Shown: positions 1 through 11,624 of the stretch, one piece after another
How the letters are laid out: every line of letters begins with the position of its first letter
Position numbering within the stretch: the first letter of the stretch is position 1
Assembly: GCA_029204225.1 (NCBI GenBank)
Contig: CM055106.1
Span: 15,280,278 to 15,344,277, forward strand
Direction: 5' to 3'
Length of the DNA: 64,000 bases
Source: Diphasiastrum complanatum
Taxonomy: Eukaryota > Streptophyta > Lycopodiopsida > Lycopodiales > Lycopodiaceae
Translations under genes and position numbers: made by a program
The notes under the pieces: generated by a model
Databases searched by the model: none
Told to the model about the DNA's origin: nothing
What the model saw: only the letters and a program-made list of their open reading frames with translations

Positions 1-1560
1 GATGTCTCATAATTGGTATACACCATGTTAGCCAAAAGTTTGACGTAAAATAGGACTAATTTGAAGTAAAAATTAGTTACGCAGCAATTGATGAGCATCA
101 GAATACAATGAATTGTACCAAAACGGATGCAGAATTTCGAGCCAAAAAACGGTCAAAAGGACCATCGAAAATATTTGACATAGACTAATTTTTTGTAAGA
201 CCAAGCGAAAAATGTTGGTCCATGTAAAAATAGGTCCCAGCCCTCTTAAATGCGGCTAGTCAGAACTTTTACGGCCTTAAAATTGGCCCGATCGTAAAAT
301 GCCGGTAATGCCAAGCACAATTTTGTTGTATTTAAAAATTCTTTTTACTAACACAAAAATCTTTATGTTTTTAGAAACGTTCAGTTTCCCTCCAAGATTG
401 CTCTAGTCTGTCACACGGAAAAAAATCGGCAACTTGCAAAATCAAAATCGAGTCATTTGAATTATCACCAAAAGAGCATGCAAAAAAATCAACATGACAA
501 TATGTAACATTCATTGGGAATAGTGGTTCGGGAAATGGGAATCAGGCACATGGGTATATGGCAATTTACGACATACAAATGTAGTTCCAGGAATATTTTC
601 GGCAACCCATAAAGAAAAGGCCCGGCAAAACATAAAATGCAAAATGAGGCCCAAGGCCAATGTCAACCTTGGAGCCTATACAAACTTTCTTAGTGAAGTT
701 GACAAATTCAAAGAAAATTTCATCTGCATGACATGTCGACAAGGGAATAGTTAAAAGGCTAGAATGATGAATCCATAGACCTTCATGACCTTAAAAAATT
801 AGGCATGTGGGCTAGGTCCTCTGAGGTGTCAAGGTATTAGTGGCTCACATTTTAATAGTCACACGAAAATCTATGGGAAAGATCAATTTCTTGCCAAATG
901 TCAAAGAATTGTGGAAGTAGTAAATGGTCTCAAGGACCGTCGAAAATAGTTGGTAAATTGGGAAATTCATTGAGAACTTCACTTTTCACGAAGTGTCAAA
1001 CAAATGTTGGATAAGTACCGTCATAAGTAGTAATGGCTAATATAGCCCTTCACATCCCTTCACGGCCTTCAATATTAGGCATGTGGGCTAGGCCCTCTGA
1101 GGTGTCAAGGCACTAGTGGCTCACATTTCAATACTCACAAGGAAATCTATGGGCAAAATCACTTACTTGCCACATGTCAACAAAACTATGGAAATGGTTA
1201 AAAAATAAAAAGTGAAAATATAACTGAAAAGTTGTCAAAATGAAGGTTGCCCCTCACGACCCTCTATGAAAAGGATGTGTTTAATTCAGTTGCTATGCTG
1301 ATGAGGGAGAGCTAGATTATATTGTTATACTGCTGAACATGAGGCTGTGCTTTTTTTTCTTTGATATGCTTGCTGCACACCAGCTGATTAGTCATGATTT
1401 TGTTATGCTGCTAAGTTGAAGAGGAGACTCATTATCTTGTTATGCTGCAAACAGGGAGATATAAGAAAGAGAGTTATCTTGTTGTGCTGCTGAGCTAAAG
1501 GGAGGAGCCACTGTTGTGAGGGAACTTTCTTTGAGATAGCCATGATGTGGGGAGTTATTG
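1..1560 (+). repeat. Dispersed LTR-like repeat, family RA, copy 1
   Basis: Same family as the segments near 14.2, 26.7, 59.0 and 62.5 kb. Positions 200-291 (aaaaataggtcccagcc, then aaaattggccc) recur at 26814-26900 and, inverted, at 60060-60200 and 63590-63670. Positions 601-745 match the inverse of 63121-63270. The right part (1284-1560) is studded with TTGTTATGCTGCTGA-like words that also occur in the other copies. The left edge lies outside the window. Probably an LTR or LTR-derived repeat of a Gypsy element, because a Gypsy integrase relic sits between copies 4 and 5. No gene is supported inside it. Confidence 0.7.
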
Positions 1561-1660
1561 TGATCCCAAGAGAAATCTATTTGCAGAGGTAGCTATTGTA
1601 TGTAGCAAAAGTGTTGAGCTCTGAGAGCCATTGTGTTCTACTTTGCAGAGCCATCTTATG

Positions 1661-1804
1661 GAGAGCCGTGATTTTATTTTCAAAGTTGTAGAGATCATGT
1701 CCTGAGCAGTAGCATTGTGCGAGGGAGAGTAGGAGAGCCATGATTTTATTTTCAAGGTTGTAGAGATCATGTCCTGAGCAGTAGTATTGTGTGAGGGAGA
1801 GTAG
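1661..1804. repeat. 72-bp tandem duplication
   Basis: Two adjacent units start with gagagcc at 1661 and 1733 and differ at only a few positions. The duplication makes a minus-strand open frame look internally repetitive (two copies of SYSPSHN.TAQDM). It lies in the right flank of RA copy 1. I do not regard the open frame as a gene. Confidence 0.85.
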
Positions 1805-1893
1805 GATTTTAAGAAGATACGGCTCTGTGGGATGGGAGCTATCGTATTAGCAGTTCTTAAGTTCCCAGTTCCCAGCTTCCAGCTGCAGCTCAA

Positions 1894-3014
1894 ATGCTAT
1901 CAATTGTTATTAATATCCTTCAAGCCCCATCCAACCGCCAGATACCAGTTATGACTGCAATGTTACCCCACTGAGAAGTGTGATAAATGGTTATTAGGAG
2001 CTCAAACATGCCTAAAACAACAACCCAAAGGCATGGTGTCTGCACTTCTCCTCTTGACTCCCTACCATGGTTGAATAATCATTATGTATAACTGTACCAG
2101 GATGTCAGTCTAGCCTCTTTGCGTGATGATCTTAATGTCTTCAAAAGGGAATGGCCTCAACTCCACCACTGCTCACGGATGACTGGTGAGCCTCGCGAAT
2201 CTCAGCCTCTGGTCGTCCCATCGCTGCTGTACCTTCTGAGAAGCTTGGCAGATCAAGAGTCCATCACCTCTTTGCAATCTATGTTACCAATCGTTGAGGT
2301 ATTCAAGACATAATATAGCACTCCCTATGCAAGAAGCCAGCTTTTAGAACCCAGCTTGTGTGCTATCACCAGGTCATGGGAAATTCAACAAAGCATAGTT
2401 ACGTTCTGGCCCTTCTGAGGATTGACTTGAAGGAGGCTTGGTTCGCTGGCTTGCAAAGTTGCTCTGTCACATACAAGCCCACAAGAGAGTTTTAGGCATT
2501 TAAAGTTGCTGAAAATCAGAACCAATCGTTTTGCAGTAGTGCTGTGATTCCACACTGATGGTCGCATTGATGATGCCCAGCACCTGGTTCAGTTGGTTCA
2601 GTCACAGACAGGACGACGAGCAATTGAGTAGACGTGACTATAGTCAGTCCTGGACCAGGGCTCGGCTGTCCCCGGATACTTAGAGGTGTGTTTCCCTCTA
2701 AGCTTTCCTTTGTATACCAAATTGTCGGTTTCTGTTGAGTATGACAATTGTTGAACAATGTTACTAACAAATGTGATGTTTATATCATGGTATTTCAAGT
2801 ACGAACATGGCTCATTGAAATGAAAATGCTTTCTAAAGTGATTGAGTATTGCTGATTGTGTTTACTTGACCCGTGGTAAAAGCCTTGTCTGAAAGTAAAA
2901 CCCGTTGGTGATAGAAACTCTTATGATTTTTTTATGCTTCATACTGAGAAGACTCTTTGTATTAAAGTCCTTATAAATAGATCTTGGGAAGGAAATGAAG
3001 TTTGTAAATAAGTA
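1894..3014. other. No gene recognised
   Basis: Moderate-GC, non-repetitive sequence with only short chance open frames on both strands. No motif or family resemblance to anything else in the window was found. Confidence 0.5.
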
Positions 3015-3245
3015 GTATACCTGCCCGCCTGATAAATTCAAAAAATAAGGGTGGGCCCGTGCCCACCATCCCCCTGCCCGCGGGCAAATTCAAAATATAA
3101 GGGTGGGCAGCCAGCAACACCCCCCCCCCCCCCCCCATCGTCCCAGCCCCTCCCCATGCCCGAGGCCTCTTTTTTAATTGTTAAAATTGGGTTTCCGAGC
3201 AGCTCACGCTGCCCGTCACACTGTGAGCTGCCCGGAAACCCAAAT
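3015..3245. repeat. C17 tract and 22-bp inverted repeat
   Basis: A block around gggtgggc is locally duplicated (about 3022-3055 and 3075-3107). It is followed by 17 consecutive C at 3120-3136. An inverted repeat with 22-bp arms follows (3186-3207 and 3223-3244, 15-base loop), so the strand can fold into a long hairpin. No coding content. The small open frame across it is a by-product of the C run. Confidence 0.75.
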
Positions 3246-3314
3246 AGTTTTAGTATATATAGATTGATGCTTTATGTCGTTTGCGTGTGTGTGATTTCGT
3301 TTTGTGTTAATGAC

Positions 3315-5035
3315 ATATCATGGTCGATCCTCTTGAAACACATAGGCGGCTTAACACTCGGTGAGGGTGAAACAGACCTCCCAGGTTAGGGAAAAAAATT
3401 ATTTGACAACATATCACTTAGAACACCCCACCCAGGTCATCCGTTGAAACATACGGATCTTGGGTGGCGAACACTCGAACACCTAGCAAACAAGGAGTGC
3501 CGACCCTCTGAGCACTGTGAGGAAAATCAAGCACTCGAATTCAGAACCACATGATCACACAAAATCAAATCTAAAACATGGGGAATCAATTGTACTGTGA
3601 ATTGTCATGTGCCAACGTCACTCGCAAAAGTAACAACTCGAATAGGGCATGTACTTGACAAACTATCCCACGACTTGAAATGCACTCCTATGACTTAAGG
3701 GGAATAGATCTCGAGAAGAGACTTAAGATATAATGCTCTGAACTCCACAAACCATAAGCTATACTCTTTCACCATAGGAAGATGAGTTATATGAAACAAA
3801 CTTCACTAGCTGGCTTGTCCATGTACCCTTGACGTCTAAAGACAATCCTTGACATTTAACGAAATTGCTTGCGAGGGAAAAAGCTTCATAGGGGCAAAGG
3901 TTGTCATAGGGGTAAAACAACAAACCGTCATTATCATGTGAATGAGATTGTGCTTAGACTTTGCGGAGGCATCTGACCCGAAAATCAAAGACGTCCTCAC
4001 TGATCATAAACATATCTCATCTAGAAACTAACTAGAACTGTTGAGAGCATTACAAAGAGGCTACACCACATAGAACCAAGTCTAATTAAGAGAGGCCATA
4101 ATGAAGGATATTTTCTTGTATGGGAGCTGAAGAGAATGTGTGTTAATACAAATCTTATTCCACCAGGATATCTAGTACCTCATCAGGTGGCTAAACCCTC
4201 CAAGTGCAACCTGTTAGACTCACCCAATTTGAGTTGAATAGCAGAGATCATATACAGAGCGGGACACAACCACTGCAACTTGCCTATGGCAATGAGAATA
4301 TTCTTCAAGTTCACTGGAAAGATGTTAACAATGACTTTAATGCAGAAGGAATCTTTAAGAGTTCTGATGGCACTATAGTAACATCTTGACCATACGACCC
4401 ACCTACCAGATTCCCCACCAAAATCATGTCCCGAGTCGATCAGAAATGCCTCGAGCTCTCAGAAAGCTCTTTCGACCATATAGAATCAAATATAGAAACA
4501 ATTCCATTTTGAGAGTACGGAAGAAGTTAACCATGCAATGATGCACAAAAGCACATGAGCCAAACTCCCAAAGTATGCTGCAAGATGACAGTTGGCCATG
4601 TCACTGATAGTAGATTGAATTTGTAGGGTGGACCTCCTTGTGACTACCTTTTAGAATCCCTTCGAGTCTTACTAGCATCCCATAAGGGTTGGGATCCTAT
4701 TAGGACTGAACGGTTTCTGATCAAGAGTCTCTCGAGGTCCGGTTAGATCCCATCCAAGATCTAGATCAGTATCACAAGCACACTCGGCTTGTATCTAGCA
4801 TTGCTTTATGAGAAGTCAAGTTGAGCATTAGGTTGAGTAGTCATGTCATCTCCTAGGGGTCATACTTTTGAGAGCCTGGAAAACTCTCACTGACCCAGGA
4901 GTATGGGGTGATTGGGACGGCCCCCGGGATTGGAAGCGACGTTACCCTGATCACTCGCATAAGGGCAGTGTGACTCCTTCCCCCACTGTGAATCTTCTGA
5001 TGGGACCAATCCCTCGACGGAAAATCTGCCCAACA
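3315..5035 (+). repeat. R1 LTR-like repeat, copy E (3' part)
   Basis: Begins with the about 190-bp block shared with 5785-5975 and, inverted, 13430-13595 and 22850-23020 (ggtgagggtgaaacagacct is its hallmark). It continues to a terminus shared with four other copies: ccctcgacggaaaatctgcc, ending in caaca at 5031-5035. A short frame at 4204-4389 contains DVNNDFNAEGIF, recognisable in the copies at 18.1 and 21.9 kb. In copy A this terminus is followed by a primer-binding-like site, so it is read as an LTR 3' end. Copy E lacks such a site after 5035 and may be a solo or truncated copy. Confidence 0.65.
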
Positions 5036-5099
5036 CTGTTGCTGATATTATGAGCAATGATTGTCTAACATAAATTGCTTACTGTTGAATAGGTTTTAT

Positions 5100-5990
5100 A
5101 TAAACATTGCTTTACGTTTTGTAGACAAAACCACACAAAATGACACTCTTATCATGTTTGGAATGTCTGTAAAACTGAACGTAAACTTAGCTAAGCTATA
5201 TATTGGATTGATTTGAAATGAATAAGAAGATCAGGTGGTTTCTGTTGAATGAAGTTAGACACCAACAAGCTATCTGATAAACTCAAATATAGGATATATT
5301 GTTTTTATTCCCATCACTTATAATCTTTGCACGAGATTGAGTGGGTTAACGGAAGTTGGTATGTGGAACCGAGGCTGGAATCAAGTGTATGAGTTGCTTG
5401 CTTGATGAAATTAGTGGATAGGACGTCGTTGATCGATACTGTGGCTACATTATGACTTTATGATAGCATGAATCTTAAAAGAAATAATACCTCTTGAGAA
5501 CTGCATGGATTTTCTGTGAAGAGACACACTAGAATGATCTATGGAATGGGAATAATAGTCAATTTCGCCGATTTCGAGATTTTCAGTCTTCTCTAGTAAT
5601 GGTTTGAATGTGTATTGAATCAAGTACTACGTAGAGAAGGCAGTTAGTTGATGTATGTGTATATTTGACATGATACTTTTTACATGACAACATGACAGTC
5701 TCATGTAGCGGAGTTGATGTGTTATTTGAGTGAGAATTCTATCTTTCTATAAGTGATGTGTTGTATTGCTACTAAAATATTGGTCGAACCTCTTGAAACA
5801 TAGAGTCGACGCTAATGCCTGGTGAGGGTGAAACAGACCTCTCGGGTTAGGAAAGAACCAACACTGCATCTACGCTCATACATATAGTACACCCCGCCCA
5901 GGTCACCCATTGAAATACACAGGCCTTGGGAGGCGAGCACCCGGACACCTAGCAAACAAGGTGCGCCGGTTCCCCTGAGCACGATGAGGA
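5100..5990 (+). repeat. R1 repeat, second partial copy
   Basis: 5330-5780 matches the inverse of 13600-14100 (for example gtggctacattatgactttatgat and the attgcttgctt region). It leads into the about 190-bp R1 block at 5785-5975. The downstream ORF-bearing part and terminus seen in other copies are absent, so this is a truncated copy in the same orientation as copy E. Confidence 0.6.
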
Positions 5991-6790
5991 ATACAAACGA
6001 ACCTACAATATCAATAAAATTTATGTTTTAGGGTCTTAAAATAGCTTATGTCATATATCAACATGTATAATTGAGTATCCCCTACCAAAGGGGCAAATCA
6101 CTGTACTTGGACTCACATTTGCCAAAGAATTGCTTGAATTGACCTGGATCCCTACCCCTCCTCAGACTCGTTATTCCAAGTTGAGCCTAGCAAATATCAC
6201 CCATGAGACAAGTTGAGTGAGAAAATATATCATGGACCCTAAAACTAATTGACACAAAAACTTCCAGCACTTTTTGTGGATCTACCCTTGGTACAAACAC
6301 TGAAACCATCACATCGGCCGTGACACGTGTTAATTTGACGTAGGAGAGCACAAGTCATGACCCAACTCCAATGTGGAATTACCTCCGATGGGATCATAGA
6401 TGTGGAGCCGTAAATTTCAAAAATCCCTCATAATGCTAAGCAAGACGTCCTAAATAGTGATACGATAGGGGTAAAAATTGAGTACCTATGTGTACAAGGT
6501 TGGATCGAGATATTACAGCAATAGTAGTGAGAAAGATTAAGGGCGGTGTCTAAGTGTGGGATATAAAAGAAAGTTTCTCAGGTGAACGAATTAGGTAGAT
6601 GCCTTAAATATAGAAAATTTGAAAGTTGAATTGCAAATAATTACTTAACCCTATTAAGAGATTAGGCCATATTCCCTAGTTGGGCTAGGAAAGAGTTGAA
6701 TTAAACTCCACTAAGCAAGAGACCTTGCAACTAATGTGCTAGCATTGACTTAAATTTTGATCAAGAGTAAAAAATCCCTGGACTTGGCAA
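5991..6790. other. No gene recognised
   Basis: Unassigned sequence between an R1 fragment and the 3' end of Copia-1. I looked here for a 3' LTR of Copia-1, comparing with 10688-10975, and did not find one. Confidence 0.5.
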
Positions 6791-6795
6791 GGATC

Positions 6796-7500
6796 TTAGG
6801 GACGACCTTGAACCTTCTCTACATCACGAGTAGCTAAGGGAGGCTGCGTGTGGGAACCATACCGACCACAGGAAGAGGGGTACAAGTTGTGGGAATACAT
6901 TGGATAGGTATGATCTTCAAAACACTCTTCAATATCAACCAATACTCGTATACATAGAAGACTATCTGAGTGACCACAAAGTAGCCTCTCACGTATAAAG
7001 TGATACTGAATCTCAATGTGTTTAGTTCTCGCATGGAACACTAGATTCTTTGCTAGCTGAATGCCACTCTGACTTTCGCTATGTAAAGTCGTGGGATTTT
7101 TCTGCTTCATGCCAATTTCTTCCAAGATTTGTCTCAACCATATAGCTTCCTATGCTGCACTACACATTGTCTTATACTCTGCTTCTGTGATGGAAAGAGC
7201 AGTTGTACTTTGCTTCTTACTAGACCAGGAAAAGCAACTACCACAAAATTGAAATACATACCCTATGGTGGATCTACGATCATCATAGTCACCTCCCCAA
7301 TCTGCATCCACATAGCCACACAACTCAGGTAAACCATCATGCTTCCTGTAAATCAAGCCGTAATTTGAAGTGCCTTTCACATGACGCAAAATGCGTTTAG
7401 CTGTCTTCCAATGCGTTTCCGTAGGTGTTGCCATAAACCGACTTACAATGCCAACAACATAGCATATATCTGGTGAAGTTGTGGTAAAGTAAATCTCCCT
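6796..7500 (-). pseudogene. Copia RNase H domain, broken (Copia-1)
   Basis: Two overlapping minus-strand frames. The upstream one (7434-7150) begins with the RT/RNase H linker (W..AKRILRHVKGT) and carries the RNase H block YVDADWGG, then SSKKQSTTALSITEAEY, giving the first acidic residues. The second (7137-6796) carries LAKN and KHIEIQYHFIRE, typical of the domain end. RNase H would remove RNA from the RNA:DNA hybrid during reverse transcription. The frame is lost again after YHFIRER, where the usual ADIFTKAL-type ending is absent. SPDICYVVG-like coding directly upstream (about 7500-7440) is the last remnant of RT. Confidence 0.85.
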
Positions 7501-7501
7501 A

Positions 7502-7999
7502 CTAACTGCCTATACAACGTAGCATCAAATGACTATGACTCATCAAGCTTAAAAAGCTTTTTACTTGGTTGCGCTCAGCTACACCATTGAGAGTAGGAGT
7601 ATGAGCTTTCGTAAATTGTCTTTTAATCCCACATTGATAAAAAAGATCACTGAAGTCATTAGACTTATACTCACCTCCACTATCTGATCTTAGGACTTTG
7701 ATCTTCCTACCTGTCTGATTTTCGACCAATGCTTTGAAGTTCTTGAAATTGTCAAATGCATCCGATTTCTTCTTCAAGAAGTAGATCCACGTTTTACGTG
7801 ACATATCATCAATAAAGGTCATGAAATAGAAGGCTTTACCTAAGGACATGGTCCTCATAGACCCGCATAAATTTGTGTGGATTAAATCCAGGATGTTCTT
7901 TGCTCTTGCAACACCACCTTTATTGAACTTCTCTTGATGCTGCTTCCCATATACACATGATTCGCACATCGATTTCAAGTGGTCTTCTATAGTAGGCAA
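7502..7999 (-). pseudogene. Copia integrase core, C-terminally truncated (Copia-1)
   Basis: 165 codons. The N-terminal zinc-binding end (CVYGKQHQ) is followed by the DDE core: a first block ILDLIHTNLCGSM, in which the usual catalytic HSD reads HTN, then FMTFIDDMSRKTWIY, LRSDSGGEYKS (second Asp) and TLNGVAERNQ (Glu). The frame leaves integrase immediately after that motif. Integrase inserts the cDNA copy into the host genome. The changed first acidic residue and the lost C-terminal half make this copy inactive. It follows the GAG-pre-integrase piece with no spacer. Confidence 0.88.
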
Positions 8000-8239
8000 T
8001 CATGTTACCATCTCCAATTTTCTCATCAAACTGAGGCTTCCTAAGTTCAAGTGACCAAGCCTCTTATGCCACAATTCAGTTTGCGATGGAGTGGATGATA
8101 CGAGTGCATGTTGTCCCTTGATTGTAGCATTCAACTTGTACAATTTTGTATTGGGCTCACTTACTCCATCCGCAATAACTTTGAACTTTTGGTTCACATC
8201 CTTCACAAAGCAACGATCATGGGCGAATTCTACTTTCAA
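8000..8239 (-). pseudogene. Copia GAG-pre-integrase segment (Copia-1)
   Basis: 79 codons ending with ELWHKRLGHLNLGSLSLM, the usual pre-integrase signature (LWHxRLGHxN) with the zinc-binding histidines. In intact elements it links protease to integrase in one polyprotein. Here a stop separates it from the integrase core at 7999/8000 and from protease at about 8273. Confidence 0.85.
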
Positions 8240-8272
8240 CTTTTGATCAGTAATGACTCCAACAGAAAGTAG

Positions 8273-8660
8273 TTATTTTTTCAAACCTGGTACGTAAAGT
8301 ACCTCCTTGATCATCTTGCTTTTGCCATCAGGTAGTTGGATTGAAACGATGCATATCCCCTTGATCTTGCACACATCGCCATTTGCTTGTGAAACGGACG
8401 TTTCATTATCCAACAATTTCAAGCTATTGAACCAATTTTTGTTGTCTGTCATGTGTCTTGTGGCTCCCGAGTCAATATACCACGCTTGATCATCCTGATT
8501 AGATGACAATGCAGATATAAAGATGCTAGAGTCTTCAATTTCACTCTCATCGACAAGTTTACCTGCTTGTTTTGGTTTTCCCTTGTCTTGTTCCGCCAAG
8601 AATTTACGACATTCACTCTTCCAATGGCCTTTTTTATCACAATGGAAGCACTTGCCTTTC
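8273..8660 (-). pseudogene. Copia zinc knuckle and protease (Copia-1)
   Basis: The frame runs from a CCHC zinc knuckle, CFHCDKKGHWKSEC (about 8650-8610), into the aspartic protease. YIDSGATRHMT holds the catalytic DSG, and the domain ends at VLYVPGLKK. The knuckle binds RNA in the GAG shell and the protease cuts the polyprotein. The knuckle and protease are uninterrupted with respect to each other, unlike GAG upstream. Confidence 0.88.
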
Positions 8661-8818
8661 TTCTTGGTCTTAACCTCCTGAGACTTGGCAAATTGCTGTT
8701 TAGATTTCTTCTTGCCCTTGCCCTTGCCTTGTTTTTGGCGTGTCGCAAGTGCCTGATCGTCAGTATTCTAATGTCTAGCTTTCACCATTTCTCGCCGTTG
8801 CTCTTCTTACATCAAGAT

Positions 8819-9363
8819 TCATGTGAGCTCGTCAAAGGTTGGCAGTCTTTCTCTTGATGCTATTCCGCTCACAAACATCTGATAGGGTTCTGCAATGCCG
8901 CACCATGCATTGTGCACCAGCTCTACATCACGTATGCGCTCACCAATAGAATGCAGTTCATCCCTCATTGTCTTGATTTTGGTCATGTACGTCTGAATGT
9001 GCTCTCCTTGCTCCATTCGGACACTATTCAACTTTGATTTCAGAAACATGATTCTTGACGTATTTGAGGTCTCAAACTGCTCCTTTAGCACATCGCATGT
9101 CTGTATAGGTGTTACAGCATCACAAATGTGGGTAATGATGTGATCTCTCACTGACAAGTTAATGAAGGTCAAAGCTTTCCTCATATTTTTGTCGAACACT
9201 TTGATATCCGCTTCATTTGGTGGCCTTCTCTCATCACCTGTGACGACTTCTTACACGTCTTTCTCTATCAGTATGTTTTTCATTTTGAATTTCCACACTG
9301 CATAGTTGGAAATCCCGTCCAATTTACTACTTTCACTCAAAATGGACTCTCCCATGTTTGCCA
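8819..9363 (-). pseudogene. Copia GAG (UBN2-type), with in-frame stop (Copia-1)
   Basis: The capsid-like GAG starts near 9363-9354 with MGESI and LDGISNYAVWKFKM, the standard N-terminus of plant Copia GAG. It meets a stop after IEKDV (near 9252), then resumes in frame as EVVTGDE and continues to 8819 (MRKALTFINLSVRDHI, LKSKLNSVRMEQGEHI, YMTKIKTMRDEL). GAG packages element RNA. One nonsense change plus the frame change before the zinc knuckle mark it as a pseudogene. Confidence 0.85.
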
Positions 9364-10674
9364 TCGCAAAACTGCTTGAAACTTCTGCCGTAGGCTAAAA
9401 ACAACATGCCGAGGCCAGCTGTGATGTCATAAGTTGAAAATAATGACATGCATTTTTTTCCTTACCAAGCCACTCGCCGTTTTTCCACCAATTTGTAAGC
9501 CAAATCGGCGTCGCCTTCCGAAATGCACTCAGTTGTCAACTCCCAACTACGTGCCCAGTAGAATGGTGAAATCACTTTTGGCACACTCCGAACACTTTCT
9601 CCGTTGAAATCAATCTGTTTTGTTGTACCATACTTGTAGGTACAGTCTGGGTGCCCTTCGTTTGGAGGTTATAGCCTTTCGTTTGGGTCAAAACGGACAA
9701 AGGACCCAAAAATAAGGATTTTTCTTATTTTTGAACTATTTCTTCACTTTGAAGAAACTTCACTCTTCACTTGTGAAGGGACCCAACTCAACTTTCAATG
9801 TGAAAATTTTTATTGAAGTTGAAGGCCAAAATACACTTCAAGACCCTTCAACCTTTCATGGGCTCTTTAAGCTGTCATCCAACGGCTAATTCCGATCCAA
9901 TGGCTCACATTGCTTTTCAGAAGCACAATCTCTACCATTGATCTTCATAGGCATTCATCCGATCCACGCGCCTACAAGCACTCCATAACGCTAGGGACCC
10001 ATCTCTTTTCACCGCGCGCGATCCTTTGCAGGTCGTCCATCTCCTTTCTTCTTCTCTTCACGTTCTTCCTCCACCCGACTATGAAGAAGGGGTTTTTGCG
10101 GCCTCCAGAGATCCGATCCAGCGCTCTCTGCTGCCCACAGCTGTCCATGGCCTTTTGGCAGCCAATCCTCCTTACCAGGGCGCCCCTCTATGCCACTTCA
10201 CAGATCCAGAAAAGACCTCCTACAGCCAATGATCTAGGATTTTTCACCACAAAACCCTAATTGTGAGAAGAATAGAGATTTCTTGAGCTCCACTCAGGCT
10301 TTCCCTGAGCTTCTTCTTGCAGCCTTCTCTTATCTGGCTGAGGTCGCCCTACCTCCAACTCAATAACACAATTTACAGTTTGCCAATTGGTGCGGTATCA
10401 ACTGCAAACAAATTGGTTTCCGTTCCAAACCGTCAACACCAAATAGCCTGCTTCAGAAATTCAAAATTCTGTTTGCTGAGGTTCTGATTCAGCCGACAAC
10501 TCTTGTCTTTGAATCCCCACACAGTCTCAAGCTCACCAAGCTTCTGTGTGCTAAACTTTCTGCACCAGTGCTTCTACTTCCGTCTTCAACCCGCCGTAAA
10601 CCCCGAACTCTCAGAAGACAGTTCTCCCGAAGCTCTCTTCAACGACGATGCTGTAATGTGTACACTCCGTGTAC
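9364..10674 (-). other. Long Copia-1 leader or captured sequence
   Basis: About 1.3 kb separates the primer site from the GAG start, long for a plant Copia leader. The + strand holds a pyrimidine-rich stretch and a 116-codon open frame (9910-10260) that reads like a plant 5' UTR or first-exon region, but I recognise no protein. It could be a captured host fragment, a later insertion or simply leader. Confidence 0.4.
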
Positions 10675-10687
10675 GGCTCTGATACCA
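10675..10687 (-). promoter_or_regulatory. Copia-1 primer-binding site
   Basis: On the minus strand it reads TGGTATCAGAGCC, the sequence widely used by plant Copia elements and complementary to the 3' end of initiator tRNA-Met. It fixes the element's orientation and the inner border of its 5' LTR. Confidence 0.88.
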
Positions 10688-10975
10688 ACTTAGAATTTGC
10701 TTTGAACAGGAACACAGATCATGCTACACAGTAACACAGACAAAAAACACTCTCCACAGCAAGCTCACATAGCAATTGTATTTCTCAAAATGAAATTACA
10801 CTGTACATATAGTTGTTCACTCAGACAACCCATGCATGACCCAGGTTGCCGTTGGCGGGATGCGTGTCCCGTTGACTTGTCTTGTGGCGAGGCCAACTGA
10901 TCCTTATCAACTGATAGGATCCACAGTACAGTAGCACAGTGATTCTACTTTAATTCTATTGAATCATATTGTCAT
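10688..10975 (-). mobile_element. Candidate 5' LTR of Copia-1
   Basis: The sequence between the primer site and the start of the R1 copy at about 10976. On the minus strand it could start with TGACAATATGATTC, but the inner end (ttctaag) is not a canonical CA. No second copy was found, so the borders are inferred only from the primer site and from where R1 homology begins. Confidence 0.5.
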
Positions 10976-11192
10976 CCATCCTTCGATGTGTAGGACCAGA
11001 CAATATCTAAGGGGTGCAGCCATTCATGGTACTAACGAAAGATTGTGGTAGATCTGAGTATGGACCTTAGGTAGGATCTAAATGAATCTCGGGGGAATCT
11101 AGGAATCATTTGAGAAACTCAAAGGGATTTCTAGCCAAGAGTCCCATGAGATCCAACTCAAATCCAACCTGAACGCCTTAAATGGTCCTTAC

Positions 11193-11624
11193 TTATAGGA
11201 TGGGGCTATTAACATGATCCTCGGTAAGGCTGTCACTTAAAATGTTGACAACTAGTTCAGGGTGTTGGAACAATGTTCTTTGAGTCCTATGCCCGGGTCT
11301 ATTTTCTGGATTCACATTCATGCTATTAGCGGTCCCAAGTGATTGTTCCGATAGATCAACATAAGAGATACTCGGGGATGATTGTGGCACTTTTGCGTAG
11401 TGAGTGGATGTAGGGTCAGTTAGGTGCCATGACCCATCTGGCCTGAATTCGTATACTTCCAAATAACTGTAATCTTTGTGATATTGTAATTTAAATAAGA
11501 TATCACAGACTAGCAGGTTATGGTGAAACTCAGGTGTGTAGAAATGGTATCTCGGAATTCTTCTTTGGAATAGTTGGAACACGTCACCAGGTAAAGGTAG
11601 GAATTGGTATTCTAGGTCTGTCAT
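11193..11624 (-). CDS. Conserved ORF of unknown function in R1 (copy C)
   Basis: 143-codon open frame, the best preserved of three related ones. The shared block reads YQFLPLPGDV, then YHFYTPEFHHNL, DILF and YLEVYEF, and further on PSISYVDLSEQ, HPELVVNI. The same residues appear in frame in copy A (18382-19000) and, with frame breaks, in copy B (about 21500-21100). Shared protein-level structure among diverged copies suggests selection while the family was active. I do not recognise the family. It lies just upstream of the R1 terminus, either inside a long LTR or in a 3' accessory ORF position. Confidence 0.5.
   Translation of the reverse strand: MTDLEYQFLPLPGDVFQLFQRRIPRYHFYTPEFHHNLLVCDILFKLQYHKDYSYLEVYEFRPDGSWHLTDPTSTHYAKVPQSSPSISYVDLSEQSLGTANSMNVNPENRPGHRTQRTLFQHPELVVNILSDSLTEDHVNSPIL

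Larger units (their letters stand above)
6790..10975 (-). mobile_element. Copia-1, degenerate Ty1/Copia element lacking RT
   Basis: Read on the minus strand the order is candidate 5' LTR (10975-10688), primer site (10687-10675), a long leader, GAG, zinc knuckle, protease, integrase and RNase H. This is the Ty1/Copia order, but most of RT is missing. Integrase stops just after its NGVAER motif near 7580, and the frame resumes near 7555 in the C-terminal part of RT. The internal deletion therefore removed the integrase C-terminus and the RT active site. No 3' LTR is visible. GAG has an in-frame stop and pol is cut into several frames, so the element cannot move by itself. Confidence 0.85.

Noticed and set aside
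5991-6790. 3' LTR for Copia-1
   Set aside because: No similarity to the candidate 5' LTR (10688-10975) was found, nor a clear polypurine tract.
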